64,000 bases of DNA, taken from NCBI RefSeq assembly GCF_005697565.1, contig NZ_CP040004.1:718345-782344 (forward strand). The letters run 5' to 3'. Within the stretch, counting starts at the first letter, position 1. The number at the start of each line of letters is the position of its first letter. Source of the DNA: Candidatus Nanosynbacter featherlites (GTDB lineage Bacteria > Patescibacteriota > Saccharimonadia > Saccharimonadales > Saccharimonadaceae). The notes below the pieces were generated by a model that was given only the letters and a program-made list of their open reading frames with translations, ran no database searches and was not told where the DNA came from. Positions 1-6,730 of the stretch are shown here, one piece after another. A program made the position numbers and the translations under genes.

Positions 1-99
1 CTCCGGAACCAGCTCCTCCAGCTTTTTGGCTAGGTCGGTGCGGAAGTTGGGAGAAGTGGATGGTAATTGATTTAAGTTTTGATTTTCATGATTCTGCAT
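1..99 (-). CDS. Site-specific DNA-methyltransferase (type III Mod-like), N-terminus only
   Basis: The first 33 codons of a gene that runs off the left edge of the window. The product starts MQNHENQNLNQLPSTSP and continues with FRTDLAKKLEELVPE. A start of the form FRTDLA-x-KLxELVPE is typical, from memory, of type III-like adenine methyltransferases (Mod). The ATG at 99 has a good ribosome binding site (AGGA about 10 nt upstream) and lies 46 bp after the reverse transcriptase stop on the same strand. With the SNF2-type helicase upstream it would form a restriction-modification or BREX/DISARM-like unit. No catalytic motif is visible because only the N-terminus is present, so the family call is inference. 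Confidence 0.6.
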   Translation of the reverse strand, partial: MQNHENQNLNQLPSTSPNFRTDLAKKLEELVPE

Positions 100-145
100 A
101 TATTTTATTCCTAATACCTCTATTTATCACTTATCTCGTATTATA

Positions 146-1063
146 TCAATTTTTGCGATGCTTTTCTGCATACTCATGTATCAACCTACGGGCCTGATGC
201 TTATTAACCTGTAGTAAAAACTGCAATCTACCCCTTAGTTTATCAGACGGTCTAGTTGAACGTTTAACCTGCCTCCGCAGACGAGAGAGCTTACTATGTC
301 CAACTGTCAATCTACCGTCGTTAGAGATTATTACACCAGTAACACTCCGTCCTTTTTGTCCTTTTTTCACTATTCCACTGTCCTTATCAGGATTAATTCT
401 GTAGTGCGTAGAGTTTAGTATATGGTTAATTGTCGATCTATGCCTACACAGTTTGTCGTATGGGCCGGATATAGTGATATCATCAACCCAAATTGAAAAT
501 TTTAGCCCGTTTTCTCTACAATAATCATCAACTGCACACGACATCTTCTCAACCGCAAATATAGCTATACTCATGCTGGTTGGTGAACCTTGCGGAACGT
601 GCACCCCGTGTTGAGAATTCTCAAAAGTAGTCAAGTGTGCAAGAATATTAGCAGCTTCTTCACAATAATTAAGTTGGTATCGAAATATATGAAAGACGTC
701 GGCATATTTGATAGAAGGAAAGAAGTCTTTAATGTCATACTTCATAAGAGCAGGCGCGGAGGCATGATATTTTGCATTATCAACGACAGAATATCCCTTT
801 CTGCCACCCATTACTCCATATGGTAGCCTCTCCATCTGTGGCTGTAAGACCGTGATGTTAATTTTTTTAAGAACTCTTTTAAGATATCCATGAGGAGGCT
901 CAATGGTTCTAATCTTAACCCGACCTCCAGCCGTAATTTTCTTTTTTTCGAACGGTACATAATAAGACTGTCTGTCGGCCAGCAGAGCCAAGAGTTCTTC
1001 CTTAGGAATTTTAAGGATATCCCTACACAATTTTGTAGTTGTAATACACTTCTGGTTCACCAT
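146..1063 (-). CDS. Retron-type reverse transcriptase
   Basis: 305 aa, normal for a stand-alone retron RT. Motifs in order: NAKYH (96-100), matching the retron NAxxH signature of region X; YDIKDFF (109-115) with the first catalytic Asp; QGSPTS (158-163); WVDD (192-195), a variant of the YxDD active site; and VTG (241-243), the retron region Y triplet. The NAxxH and VTG pair separates retron RTs from group II intron and DGR enzymes. The expected product is branched msDNA templated by an RNA encoded just upstream, and the 158 nt before this gene do contain a structured candidate. The ATG at 1063 lacks a strong Shine-Dalgarno. The gene sits between a methyltransferase and DUF3800/SNF2 genes on the same strand, consistent with antiphage defence. 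YxDD written as WVDD is the only unusual core residue. Confidence 0.9.
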   Translation of the reverse strand: MVNQKCITTTKLCRDILKIPKEELLALLADRQSYYVPFEKKKITAGGRVKIRTIEPPHGYLKRVLKKINITVLQPQMERLPYGVMGGRKGYSVVDNAKYHASAPALMKYDIKDFFPSIKYADVFHIFRYQLNYCEEAANILAHLTTFENSQHGVHVPQGSPTSMSIAIFAVEKMSCAVDDYCRENGLKFSIWVDDITISGPYDKLCRHRSTINHILNSTHYRINPDKDSGIVKKGQKGRSVTGVIISNDGRLTVGHSKLSRLRRQVKRSTRPSDKLRGRLQFLLQVNKHQARRLIHEYAEKHRKN

Positions 1064-1082
1064 GATTCACCATTAATTATTG

Positions 1083-1240
1083 GGTGTTAATAGCAAGTCA
1101 TGGTGCTCTACCTATTTCATAAACATGAAGATCAGTAGAGCTAGTGTAGTGCTGTCGATCTGAATGGTCAGATATTTACAATCAACAATTAAGCTATTGA
1201 CTTGAATTGTTAGATTTTCACAGCTGATTGCTAACATACC
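1083..1240 (-). ncRNA. Candidate retron msr-msd RNA
   Basis: This stretch ends 19 nt before the RT start, where retron RNAs normally lie. Read on the minus strand its ends are partly complementary (GGT, GTT and AGCAA at 1240-1228 against TTGCT, AAC and ACC at 1096-1083), as expected of a1/a2 repeats, with TTAGC near the 5' end as in classical msr sequences. Between them are an AACAATT/AATTGTT stem, the perfect hairpin ATCTGACCATTCAGAT, and a longer GCTCTAC/GTAGAGC stem with an inner TTCAT/ATGAA helix that would be the msd hairpin. The arm complementarity is broken by bulges, and the same bases encode a possible 41-aa protein, so the assignment is tentative. Confidence 0.45.
1112..1237 (-). 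CDS. Possible 41-aa protein with a tandem ten-residue repeat and hydrophobic tail
   Basis: A short ORF with a strong ribosome binding site (AAGGAGAAGGT immediately before the ATG at 1237). The product contains CENLTIQVNS and CKYLTIQIDS, two copies of a ten-residue unit, then a hydrophobic end (TLALLIFMFM). The two 30-nt units differ partly at synonymous third positions (CTA/CTG, ACA/ACC, CAA/CAG), which hints at protein-level constraint. It overlaps the candidate retron RNA completely, so either reading could be wrong or the two could coexist. I recognise no family. If real it would be a very small membrane-active or amphipathic peptide expressed ahead of the RT. Confidence 0.35.
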   Translation of the reverse strand: MLAISCENLTIQVNSLIVDCKYLTIQIDSTTLALLIFMFMK

Positions 1241-1250
1241 TTCTCCTTTC

Positions 1251-1316
1251 CTTTAGTTCGGCTATTTCGCCGCTGCGCATTTACGAAAAGCAAAACTAAA
1301 GAGTAGACAAATAGCC
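1251..1316 (-). promoter_or_regulatory. Interleaved inverted repeats (ABA'B') in the RT leader
   Basis: On the minus strand two 8-nt segments occur in order, A (GGCTATTT, 1316-1309) then B (CTTTAGTT, 1301-1294), followed by their exact complements in the same order, A' (AAATAGCC, 1267-1260) and B' (AACTAAAG, 1258-1251). This is a pseudoknot topology, or a bistable switch if only one helix forms at a time. B' abuts the purine-rich ribosome binding site of the 41-codon ORF, so helix B:B' could affect its exposure. No known riboswitch class is recognised. Confidence 0.5.
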
Positions 1317-1534
1317 AACACTACACAACCAGGAGGCCATCCGCCAACTGAGGATAACGCTGCGCACCTTTAATAGGTAAACTTAATTATTCCACATCAG
1401 CGTGTGCCAGGCCCGTTATGGCATCAATGACGCCGGCGTAAACGCCAACAAGCTCTTCGCAATAACGCAACAAGAAAAGGTTAGGAATGTACAGGACAGA
1501 TTTGGCACAACATACCGTACCTGTCTCAATTGAT

Positions 1535-1543
1535 ATTATACCA
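1535..1543 (-). promoter_or_regulatory. Extended -10 promoter candidate for the RT leader transcript
   Basis: Minus-strand TGGTATAAT is a perfect extended -10 element with no clear -35. Transcription would start near 1528 and run through the interleaved repeats, the candidate msr-msd and the RT gene, giving a leader of roughly 460 nt. Between 1528 and 1390 the leader contains only a short open frame lacking an ATG and ending in TAA; I see no gene there. Confidence 0.4.
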
Positions 1544-1610
1544 CAACAACCTCAATGACCGCACGAACCAGCACACCCTTCTATAACAAAAACTAAAGCG
1601 AAAGGCTTAT

Positions 1611-1653
1611 AAAAACACTCTCCAGAATATAGCAAATTTGGAGAATGCTTTTT
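1611..1653. terminator. Bidirectional intrinsic terminator candidate
   Basis: The stem CACTCTCCA/TGGAGAATG (one mismatch, 14-nt loop) is flanked by five A residues on the left and a T run on the right, so it can act as a U-tract terminator in either direction. It lies in the 830-bp gap between the RT and the next gene upstream and would separate the RT unit from the helicase/DUF3800 unit. Confidence 0.5.
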
Positions 1654-1694
1654 ATCGTTAAAGAAATAAGCAGCGACCACAAGACAAAGAAACC

Positions 1695-1774
1695 TGTCAA
1701 TAGTTTTTTGATAAAAAGCGTATTCAATTTTTACAGATGTAAGCTGTGGATAAAATACGCTTATGCTATTGACA
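1695..1774. repeat. Nested inverted repeat with a further direct copy of CTATTGAC
   Basis: The outer arms TGTCAATAG (1695-1703) and CTATTGACA (1766-1774) are exact complements; inside them GCGTATT (1718-1724) pairs with AATACGC (1754-1760). A third copy of CTATTGAC lies at 1786-1793 and overlaps the -35 of the plus-strand promoter. The loop carries a perfect DnaA box (TGTGGATAA, 1745-1753), which may be chance. This could be a multi-site operator or an RNA hairpin. Confidence 0.4.
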
Positions 1775-1788
1775 AAATACCGAAACTA

Positions 1789-1817
1789 TTGACTTAATTA
1801 TAATCCTATGCTATACT
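1789..1817 (+). promoter_or_regulatory. Sigma70-type promoter for a short plus-strand RNA
   Basis: TTGACT (1789-1794), a 17-bp spacer and TATACT (1812-1817) form a near-consensus promoter. No coding sequence lies downstream on this strand before the terminator at 1856-1879, so its product would be a short RNA starting near 1824. Confidence 0.55.
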
Positions 1818-1821
1818 AGTT

Positions 1822-1880
1822 GTGTTAACGTGCCAGGTTGTATCGATTAACACTGAAAGCGTCCTCAAGGGCGCTTTTTG
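1822..1880 (+). ncRNA. Candidate small RNA of about 55-60 nt
   Basis: Starting just after a near-consensus promoter, the predicted transcript holds a first stem GTGTTAA/TTAACAC (1822-1828 with 1847-1853; its first bases could be lost depending on the start site) around an 18-nt loop, then a terminator hairpin with a T5 run. No start codon with a ribosome binding site is present. The unit is convergent with the 167-aa gene on the other strand. No known sRNA family is recognised. Confidence 0.4.
1856..1879. terminator. Intrinsic terminator, probably bidirectional
   Basis: AAAGCG-t-CC, loop TCAA, GG-g-CGCTTT followed by a T run on the plus strand; the minus strand also has a short T run. It would end the small plus-strand RNA and the minus-strand operon that finishes at 1894. 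Confidence 0.65.
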
Positions 1881-1893
1881 CGTGTGAAATAAG

Positions 1894-2397
1894 TTACAAT
1901 CGACGGGTAGAGTTACCATACTTCTTCTGTAAGTCGCGTTTTGTGTACGGCTCATCTATGTAGTACGCGGTAATAATCATTCTTTTTTGACCAATAACGA
2001 TATTCCTTTCATCTTTCGGGCGAATAACTACAACGAAGTCGAGATCTGCAAGCCATAAATAAAGCGTAGCGCCCTTAGGAGTTTCGGACCAAAAAGCCGT
2101 GACCTCGGGTGCAGTATAATTCTCGAGGATAGCTCGTACCCATGGTAACTTTTTAGCTCTGTCGTAGTCAATCGTACGCTCCTTAGCGCCGCGCGTTACT
2201 ATATGAGTGAATCCATGTGGGTATTTACCCTCCCATATAGACCTATCTGGAATACTGTTGACATAAACCGGTGCATCATCGACCACGCATACACTGCCGT
2301 CTATAAAGTCTCTCTTGTAAAGAGCATACAGCTCATCTATGTCCTCTTGCAAAGAACGGTTAAGTCTTAGTTCATCTGGTAGCCAATCTGGATACAT
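1894..2397 (-). CDS. Hypothetical protein, possible BECR-fold (RelE/barnase-like) nuclease
   Basis: 167 aa with no signal peptide or membrane segment. I do not recognise a named family with certainty. The C-terminal half has the pattern GFTHIVT (His65), PWVRAILEN, YLWL, VVIRP (Arg126) and IITAYYI (Thr143-Ala-Tyr145), which resembles small nucleases of the barnase/EndoU/colicin/RelE fold often encoded in phage and defence loci. The gene follows the DUF3800 gene directly (stop and start adjacent), so the two are probably co-transcribed and may act as effector and partner. The nuclease role is inference from motif resemblance only. Confidence 0.5.
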   Translation of the reverse strand: MYPDWLPDELRLNRSLQEDIDELYALYKRDFIDGSVCVVDDAPVYVNSIPDRSIWEGKYPHGFTHIVTRGAKERTIDYDRAKKLPWVRAILENYTAPEVTAFWSETPKGATLYLWLADLDFVVVIRPKDERNIVIGQKRMIITAYYIDEPYTKRDLQKKYGNSTRRL

Positions 2398-3117
2398 CTA
2401 TCTTTTTGGCTTCCATTTGAGTATGTTTATTTTTTCCGAGCTATAGGGAGTACCGCAAGTTAACTTTTGCCCAGAACGCTGTTCTATGTGCGCTATAAGT
2501 TCTTTTTTTGCATCTGATTTTTGCTCTTCCTGCGGCTTATTTGCATACATAACTGCGCCAGTTAATATATCAGATAGCTGCAGTCCAACAACCTCATGCG
2601 ACCTTACGGGCTGTGCACTCAGTGATTTACTGTTCAGACTAGATGTATTATTAAGATAGCCTGCAAGCTTAGTAGTCCTTATACCAGACCAAGCATCTTT
2701 ATAATCAAGAAAAAGGCGCATATCACCATATCTTTTTTCTGCAATAGTCCTGACAAGGATATAGGTCATTGAATAATAAAAGTCATCTCGAGTTTTATTA
2801 TAGGTTTCATAATCAATAATTGATTTATCGATAACTACTGCTCGATAATTTACCTGTTCAACAGCAAAGAATACATCGACCAACTCTTTGTAATAATCAA
2901 GCTTCGCTGGACTTACTTTCGTCCATTTAATCTCTCTATGCGAAGCTATATTGTGCTTCTTTTTAACTGTTCTGATCGCATCGGTAAACAGAGAAAGCTG
3001 AGGGACACTAATCCAAAGCGCGCCGAGCACCATAGTATTACTGCTCGGATCATCAGTATGACCAGATTCGTCTATATATACATTGGTTGCGCTCAAAAGC
3101 GTTTCTATATTCTCCAT
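2398..3117 (-). CDS. DUF3800 domain protein
   Basis: The hallmark YIDESG motif near the N-terminus, then REIKW, LFLDYKD and a C-terminal QLSDILTGAV segment identify DUF3800, a family with a predicted RNase H-like fold frequent in defence islands. I chose the ATG at 3117 (239 aa) rather than an upstream in-frame start at 3201, because a TATAAT lies at 3129-3124 and places transcription at or next to this ATG, and because the added 28 residues do not look like part of the domain. From memory, DUF3800 proteins are one of the partner classes in retron typing (type VII), so this may be the retron's effector although it is 1.3 kb upstream of the RT. Confidence 0.8.
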   Translation of the reverse strand: MENIETLLSATNVYIDESGHTDDPSSNTMVLGALWISVPQLSLFTDAIRTVKKKHNIASHREIKWTKVSPAKLDYYKELVDVFFAVEQVNYRAVVIDKSIIDYETYNKTRDDFYYSMTYILVRTIAEKRYGDMRLFLDYKDAWSGIRTTKLAGYLNNTSSLNSKSLSAQPVRSHEVVGLQLSDILTGAVMYANKPQEEQKSDAKKELIAHIEQRSGQKLTCGTPYSSEKINILKWKPKR

Positions 3118-3123
3118 ATCTAT

Positions 3124-3129
3124 ATTATA
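3124..3129 (-). promoter_or_regulatory. -10 element directly upstream of the DUF3800 start
   Basis: Minus-strand TATAAT ends 6 nt before the ATG at 3117, so the predicted first transcribed base coincides with the start codon (leaderless mRNA). No convincing -35 is visible. Confidence 0.4.
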
Positions 3130-3211
3130 CAATATTCGCTTATGGATTAACTCCGCAGACTGACTTACCGTGAAAATCACCAGCTTTTTACCATTTTTCA
3201 CGGTAAGTTGC

Positions 3212-6064
3212 TTATTCTATGGTAAATTCTATGGTAAATAACCTCTCGGTAATTACCCCGCCCTCAGACGCTTGTTGTGCTAGAGATATTTTATCGGATA
3301 TTTGCTCGTCCATGCTGTCTTCAAGGTCATACTTCTCGCGGTTGAGGGCGCGGACTTTTTTGCGCAAAACTTGGACTTCGCTGGCAATTTTTAGACGAGA
3401 GGCGGCGTCGCCCGCTTGGCGCTCTTGTTTTTGCAAGTCTCTGATTTTAGCGTCAAGCTTATCGACTTTCATTTCGTATTCAACAATTTTGTCTTTATAT
3501 TGACGCTCTAGCAGATCTTTTTTGTCGAGATAAACCTCAGTATTTCGGCCCTTGACTTCTTCTTGGCGTTCGGCGATCTGCTTAGCCAGGTGATTTTGCA
3601 ACACTTCACCTGGAGGGACTTTCCTGTGATTGACACTGGTAACACATAAATCAAGTATCTTACGGCAAGTCTCTGTGTCGAGCAGTACACTATCGTCTGT
3701 CTGTGCTGATGCCAAAATGTAACTTTCGCTCATGTCTGACGAATCTATTTTCATCGGAAAGGTTACTTGCTCGACAATCATTGTTGCCCGCACGCCAACT
3801 AGCTTTTTCACCTCAGAAGCGACTCGATCAGATTGACCAATATCAAAGATAAGTTCTGCTGGAGGTGTTTGCGCAGTCTTTGCACTGTGACGTACGTATT
3901 CAGCTAAATCATCGGCGTATTTATACTGCCTGGCATGCGGTAAGCGTTCAGTTTTATAGAAATATGTTCCGCATTCGATATCCTTTTTTGGTGCAGTTTT
4001 TAGATCAAAAACATGTTCGTTTTCAAATGACGCCTTGTCGCGCAATATATACCGCGTTAAGCCCATAAATAATCGCTCAAATCGCGTAAAAGCTTCTTCG
4101 GCTTGTTCGTCATAACGACGAAAACGATCCTGTACGTGAGGATCAAGTCCTTCAAAAATCCGGGTACGCGCCGCTTGTTGCTCAGTATCAATTTCTGACT
4201 TAAATTCTTCTTGCAGCTTTTCAAACCGTTGGCTAATCTCATCATCGGTGCGACAGGTATTCAAGATATCGCTAATTTTCTTCTCAAAGTCGAGTCCACT
4301 TTCAATCGCACCAAGCACATCATTACTAGCACCAAACGTGCTTTTAAATAAACTGAATTTATCAGTCAACAGTTCAAGAATACGCTGCTCGGCGACATTA
4401 CCTTGATTGCTAAAATTCACCACAACAACATCATATTTCTGCCCCATGCGGTGGACACGCCCAATTCGCTGCTCAACGCGCTGCGGATTCCATGGCAGGT
4501 CATAGTTGATTAGCATGGAGCAAAACTGCAGATTGATACCCTCGCTAGCTGCTTCGGTGGCGATCATAACCTGCATTTCGGATTCTTTGAATTTATCAAT
4601 TAATGCCTTGCGGCGATCTGCTGATTCTATGCCGGTGACGACATCGGAATCTTCATTATCCGCCAACCATTGGCGATAAATCTCGGTACTTTCCGGCGAG
4701 TTATTTTGTCCATTGAATAACACTATTTTTCCGTCATAGCCCTGCTTTTTTAGCGTTTTAGCAATGTAGTTTTGCGTCAAGGTTGACTCAGTAAAAATGA
4801 TTGCTTTGCGAGCAGCTTTTGATTCCAGCGCATTAAAGCCGACATTGATCGCCTCGACCAATTTTTCGGCTTTGACATTTTCTTTGATTGAATCGGCAAA
4901 GTCGGCGTATGATTTTAGTTCGTCGATTTCAGCCTGAAACTCGGCGCGCTCTTTGGCCGATTTGATTATATAGTCATCATAAGCACCAGTTTCCTCAAAA
5001 GCCTCAATCTCTTCGTCATTCAGATCACCCAGCTCGTCAATCAAGCCACCACGGTTATCACGAACCTTACCCGTAGCATACTCTTCCTCCATGCGCCGTA
5101 CGATATTTCGAAGTGTACTAGCAACCGCGAACGTGGACGAGCCAAGACGCTTGCGAAGAATCAGCGCTGACAAGTGACGCTGCGAAGATGCAAAGGCATA
5201 CAGTTTATCGCGATGCAAATATTCGTCCACCAGCTCATATAATTTTTGCTCGTCGCCCGACGGCTCAAAACAAACAGTTTTAGCAATGCGATCAGTATAT
5301 TTAATATATTTCTTGACTTCTGAGCGTAAAGTGCGTTTGGCGATTTTGCTCATGCGCGAGCGAAGATCATCGAGTGCAAACGGATGATTTGACTTAATAT
5401 AGCGTTGGCGAAAAACATCAAGTTTATAAAAATATTTAGGGTCAACAACCGACACTAAGCCGTACAGTTCTTCAAGCCGATTTTGTAACGGCGTGGCTGT
5501 GAGAAGTAGCGATTTTTCGGAACCTTTGGCGATATCAGAGACCGCACTAGCGATACCCTTTTGGTTGTTATAGAAATTTCTTAACTTATGTGCCTCATCA
5601 AGAACCAATAAATTCCAACCATTCGATAGCTTTTCTGAATGGCGATTTGCAAATTCGTAAGAACAGATATAAATACCATCTTTCTCAATAGTTCTTTTTG
5701 ACTTAATCCATTTAGCATCGACAACAGTCGCCGGTAAATTAAACTTTTCCTGCAGTTCCTGCGCCCACTGCTGACGCAAACTTGATGGCGTAATAATCAG
5801 AATCTTTCGTTTGCGTTCCGAGTAGTATTGCATAATAACGATCCCCGCCTCAATGGTTTTACCGAGGCCGACTTCATCCGCCAAGATAATACCGCGAGCC
5901 ATTGGCGAATTCAATGCAAACAGCGCCGCGTCAATTTGGTGCGGTGTCGGGATAATCTGAGCATCAAACATCAGGCCCGACAACTTAGCAACGTCATCGT
6001 TAGCATAGACGCGCTCAAGCTCATGGGCAATATATTTCGCCTGATAATCAGAGGTAATCATCAA
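3212..6064 (-). CDS. SNF2-family DNA helicase/translocase
   Basis: 950 aa superfamily 2 ATPase. Walker A DEVGLGKT (64-71 with flanks), DEAH box in LVLDEAHK (156-160), motif III SLLLTATPLQNR, and in the second RecA lobe ASEGINLQF and QRIGRVHRMGQ (motifs V and VI). The C-terminal ~80 residues (LERQYKDKI onwards) are a charged coiled coil. Stand-alone SNF2 proteins of this size beside an adenine methyltransferase are common in defence islands, where they serve as the translocase of a restriction-like system. It ends 11 bp before the long form of the DUF3800 gene and probably leads the operon DUF3800 - 167-aa gene. No nuclease motif was found in it, so any cutting would need another subunit. Confidence 0.85.
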   Translation of the reverse strand: MMITSDYQAKYIAHELERVYANDDVAKLSGLMFDAQIIPTPHQIDAALFALNSPMARGIILADEVGLGKTIEAGIVIMQYYSERKRKILIITPSSLRQQWAQELQEKFNLPATVVDAKWIKSKRTIEKDGIYICSYEFANRHSEKLSNGWNLLVLDEAHKLRNFYNNQKGIASAVSDIAKGSEKSLLLTATPLQNRLEELYGLVSVVDPKYFYKLDVFRQRYIKSNHPFALDDLRSRMSKIAKRTLRSEVKKYIKYTDRIAKTVCFEPSGDEQKLYELVDEYLHRDKLYAFASSQRHLSALILRKRLGSSTFAVASTLRNIVRRMEEEYATGKVRDNRGGLIDELGDLNDEEIEAFEETGAYDDYIIKSAKERAEFQAEIDELKSYADFADSIKENVKAEKLVEAINVGFNALESKAARKAIIFTESTLTQNYIAKTLKKQGYDGKIVLFNGQNNSPESTEIYRQWLADNEDSDVVTGIESADRRKALIDKFKESEMQVMIATEAASEGINLQFCSMLINYDLPWNPQRVEQRIGRVHRMGQKYDVVVVNFSNQGNVAEQRILELLTDKFSLFKSTFGASNDVLGAIESGLDFEKKISDILNTCRTDDEISQRFEKLQEEFKSEIDTEQQAARTRIFEGLDPHVQDRFRRYDEQAEEAFTRFERLFMGLTRYILRDKASFENEHVFDLKTAPKKDIECGTYFYKTERLPHARQYKYADDLAEYVRHSAKTAQTPPAELIFDIGQSDRVASEVKKLVGVRATMIVEQVTFPMKIDSSDMSESYILASAQTDDSVLLDTETCRKILDLCVTSVNHRKVPPGEVLQNHLAKQIAERQEEVKGRNTEVYLDKKDLLERQYKDKIVEYEMKVDKLDAKIRDLQKQERQAGDAASRLKIASEVQVLRKKVRALNREKYDLEDSMDEQISDKISLAQQASEGGVITERLFTIEFTIE

Positions 6065-6082
6065 GACTATTATAACATTTAT

Positions 6083-6730
6083 CTAGTCGATGACTCGGGA
6101 GGATTGCTTGGTGATTAACAGATGAGATATAAGAGGTATGCCAAGCAACTCGCCGGCACGTTTGAGCCGATTGGTCGTTTCTATGTCAGCCTGGCTTGGT
6201 CTCATACTCCCGCTCGGATGATTATGCGCCACGATGATCGAGGCCGCGCGGTCGGCGATAGCGTCGGCGAAGACCTCGCGCGGGTGCACTAAGCTGGCAG
6301 TTAGCGTGCCGATGGTCACCACCCGCTTGGCAATCAAGCGATTCGCGCCGTCCAGCGTCAGACAGACAAAATATTCCTGCTTTTTGTCGCGAATGTCGGC
6401 CAGTAGCTCGACGGCCTTTTCTGGGCTATCGATGATTGGCTGGTCGCTGTCCAGCAAGTACCGCTGCGCCAGCTCCAAACTCGCCAGAATCACCGGGATT
6501 TTCGCTTCGCCCAAACCAACCACGCTACGCAGATCATCATACAAAACATCACCACCTTTTTGACGCAAAATTTTCAGCACTTCGCGTGCAATTTTACCGA
6601 CATCCGCCTGTCTATTACCGCTACCAATCACCGCCATCAGCAGCTCCAAGTCGCTCAGCCGCGCCGTACCGTAACGCGCCAATTTCTCGCGTGGACGATC
6701 ATCAGGACGGCGATCATGCATTTTCATCAT
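6083..6730 (-). CDS. radC: RadC-like JAB domain protein
   Basis: 215 aa from the ATG at 6730, which overlaps the UbiA-type stop (ATGATGA). An N-terminal RPREKL segment and an HhH-like region (VVGLGEAKIPVIL) precede the JAB/MPN metalloprotein domain with HNHPSG and PSQAD, the HxH...D zinc ligands. RadC is historically linked to DNA repair but its biochemical role is uncertain; the JAB fold suggests a metal-dependent hydrolase. An upstream in-frame start would extend deep into the neighbouring gene and add a Cys/Gly-rich tail that does not look native. It is the last gene of the carotenoid operon by spacing. Confidence 0.85.
   Translation of the reverse strand: MMKMHDRRPDDRPREKLARYGTARLSDLELLMAVIGSGNRQADVGKIAREVLKILRQKGGDVLYDDLRSVVGLGEAKIPVILASLELAQRYLLDSDQPIIDSPEKAVELLADIRDKKQEYFVCLTLDGANRLIAKRVVTIGTLTASLVHPREVFADAIADRAASIIVAHNHPSGSMRPSQADIETTNRLKRAGELLGIPLISHLLITKQSSRVID

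Noticed and set aside
1220-1282. 20-codon minus-strand ORF starting MRSGEIAELKERRR
   Set aside because: Preceded directly by a stop with no ribosome binding site and overlaps the ABA'B' element; likely chance.
1390-1552. Minus-strand open frame ending ...VIDAITGLAHADVE and TAA
   Set aside because: No ATG or ribosome binding site and only about 54 codons between stops; may be a remnant but cannot be supported as a gene.
1745-1753. Perfect DnaA box far from the origin
   Set aside because: A 9-mer match is expected about once in a window this size; no cluster around it.
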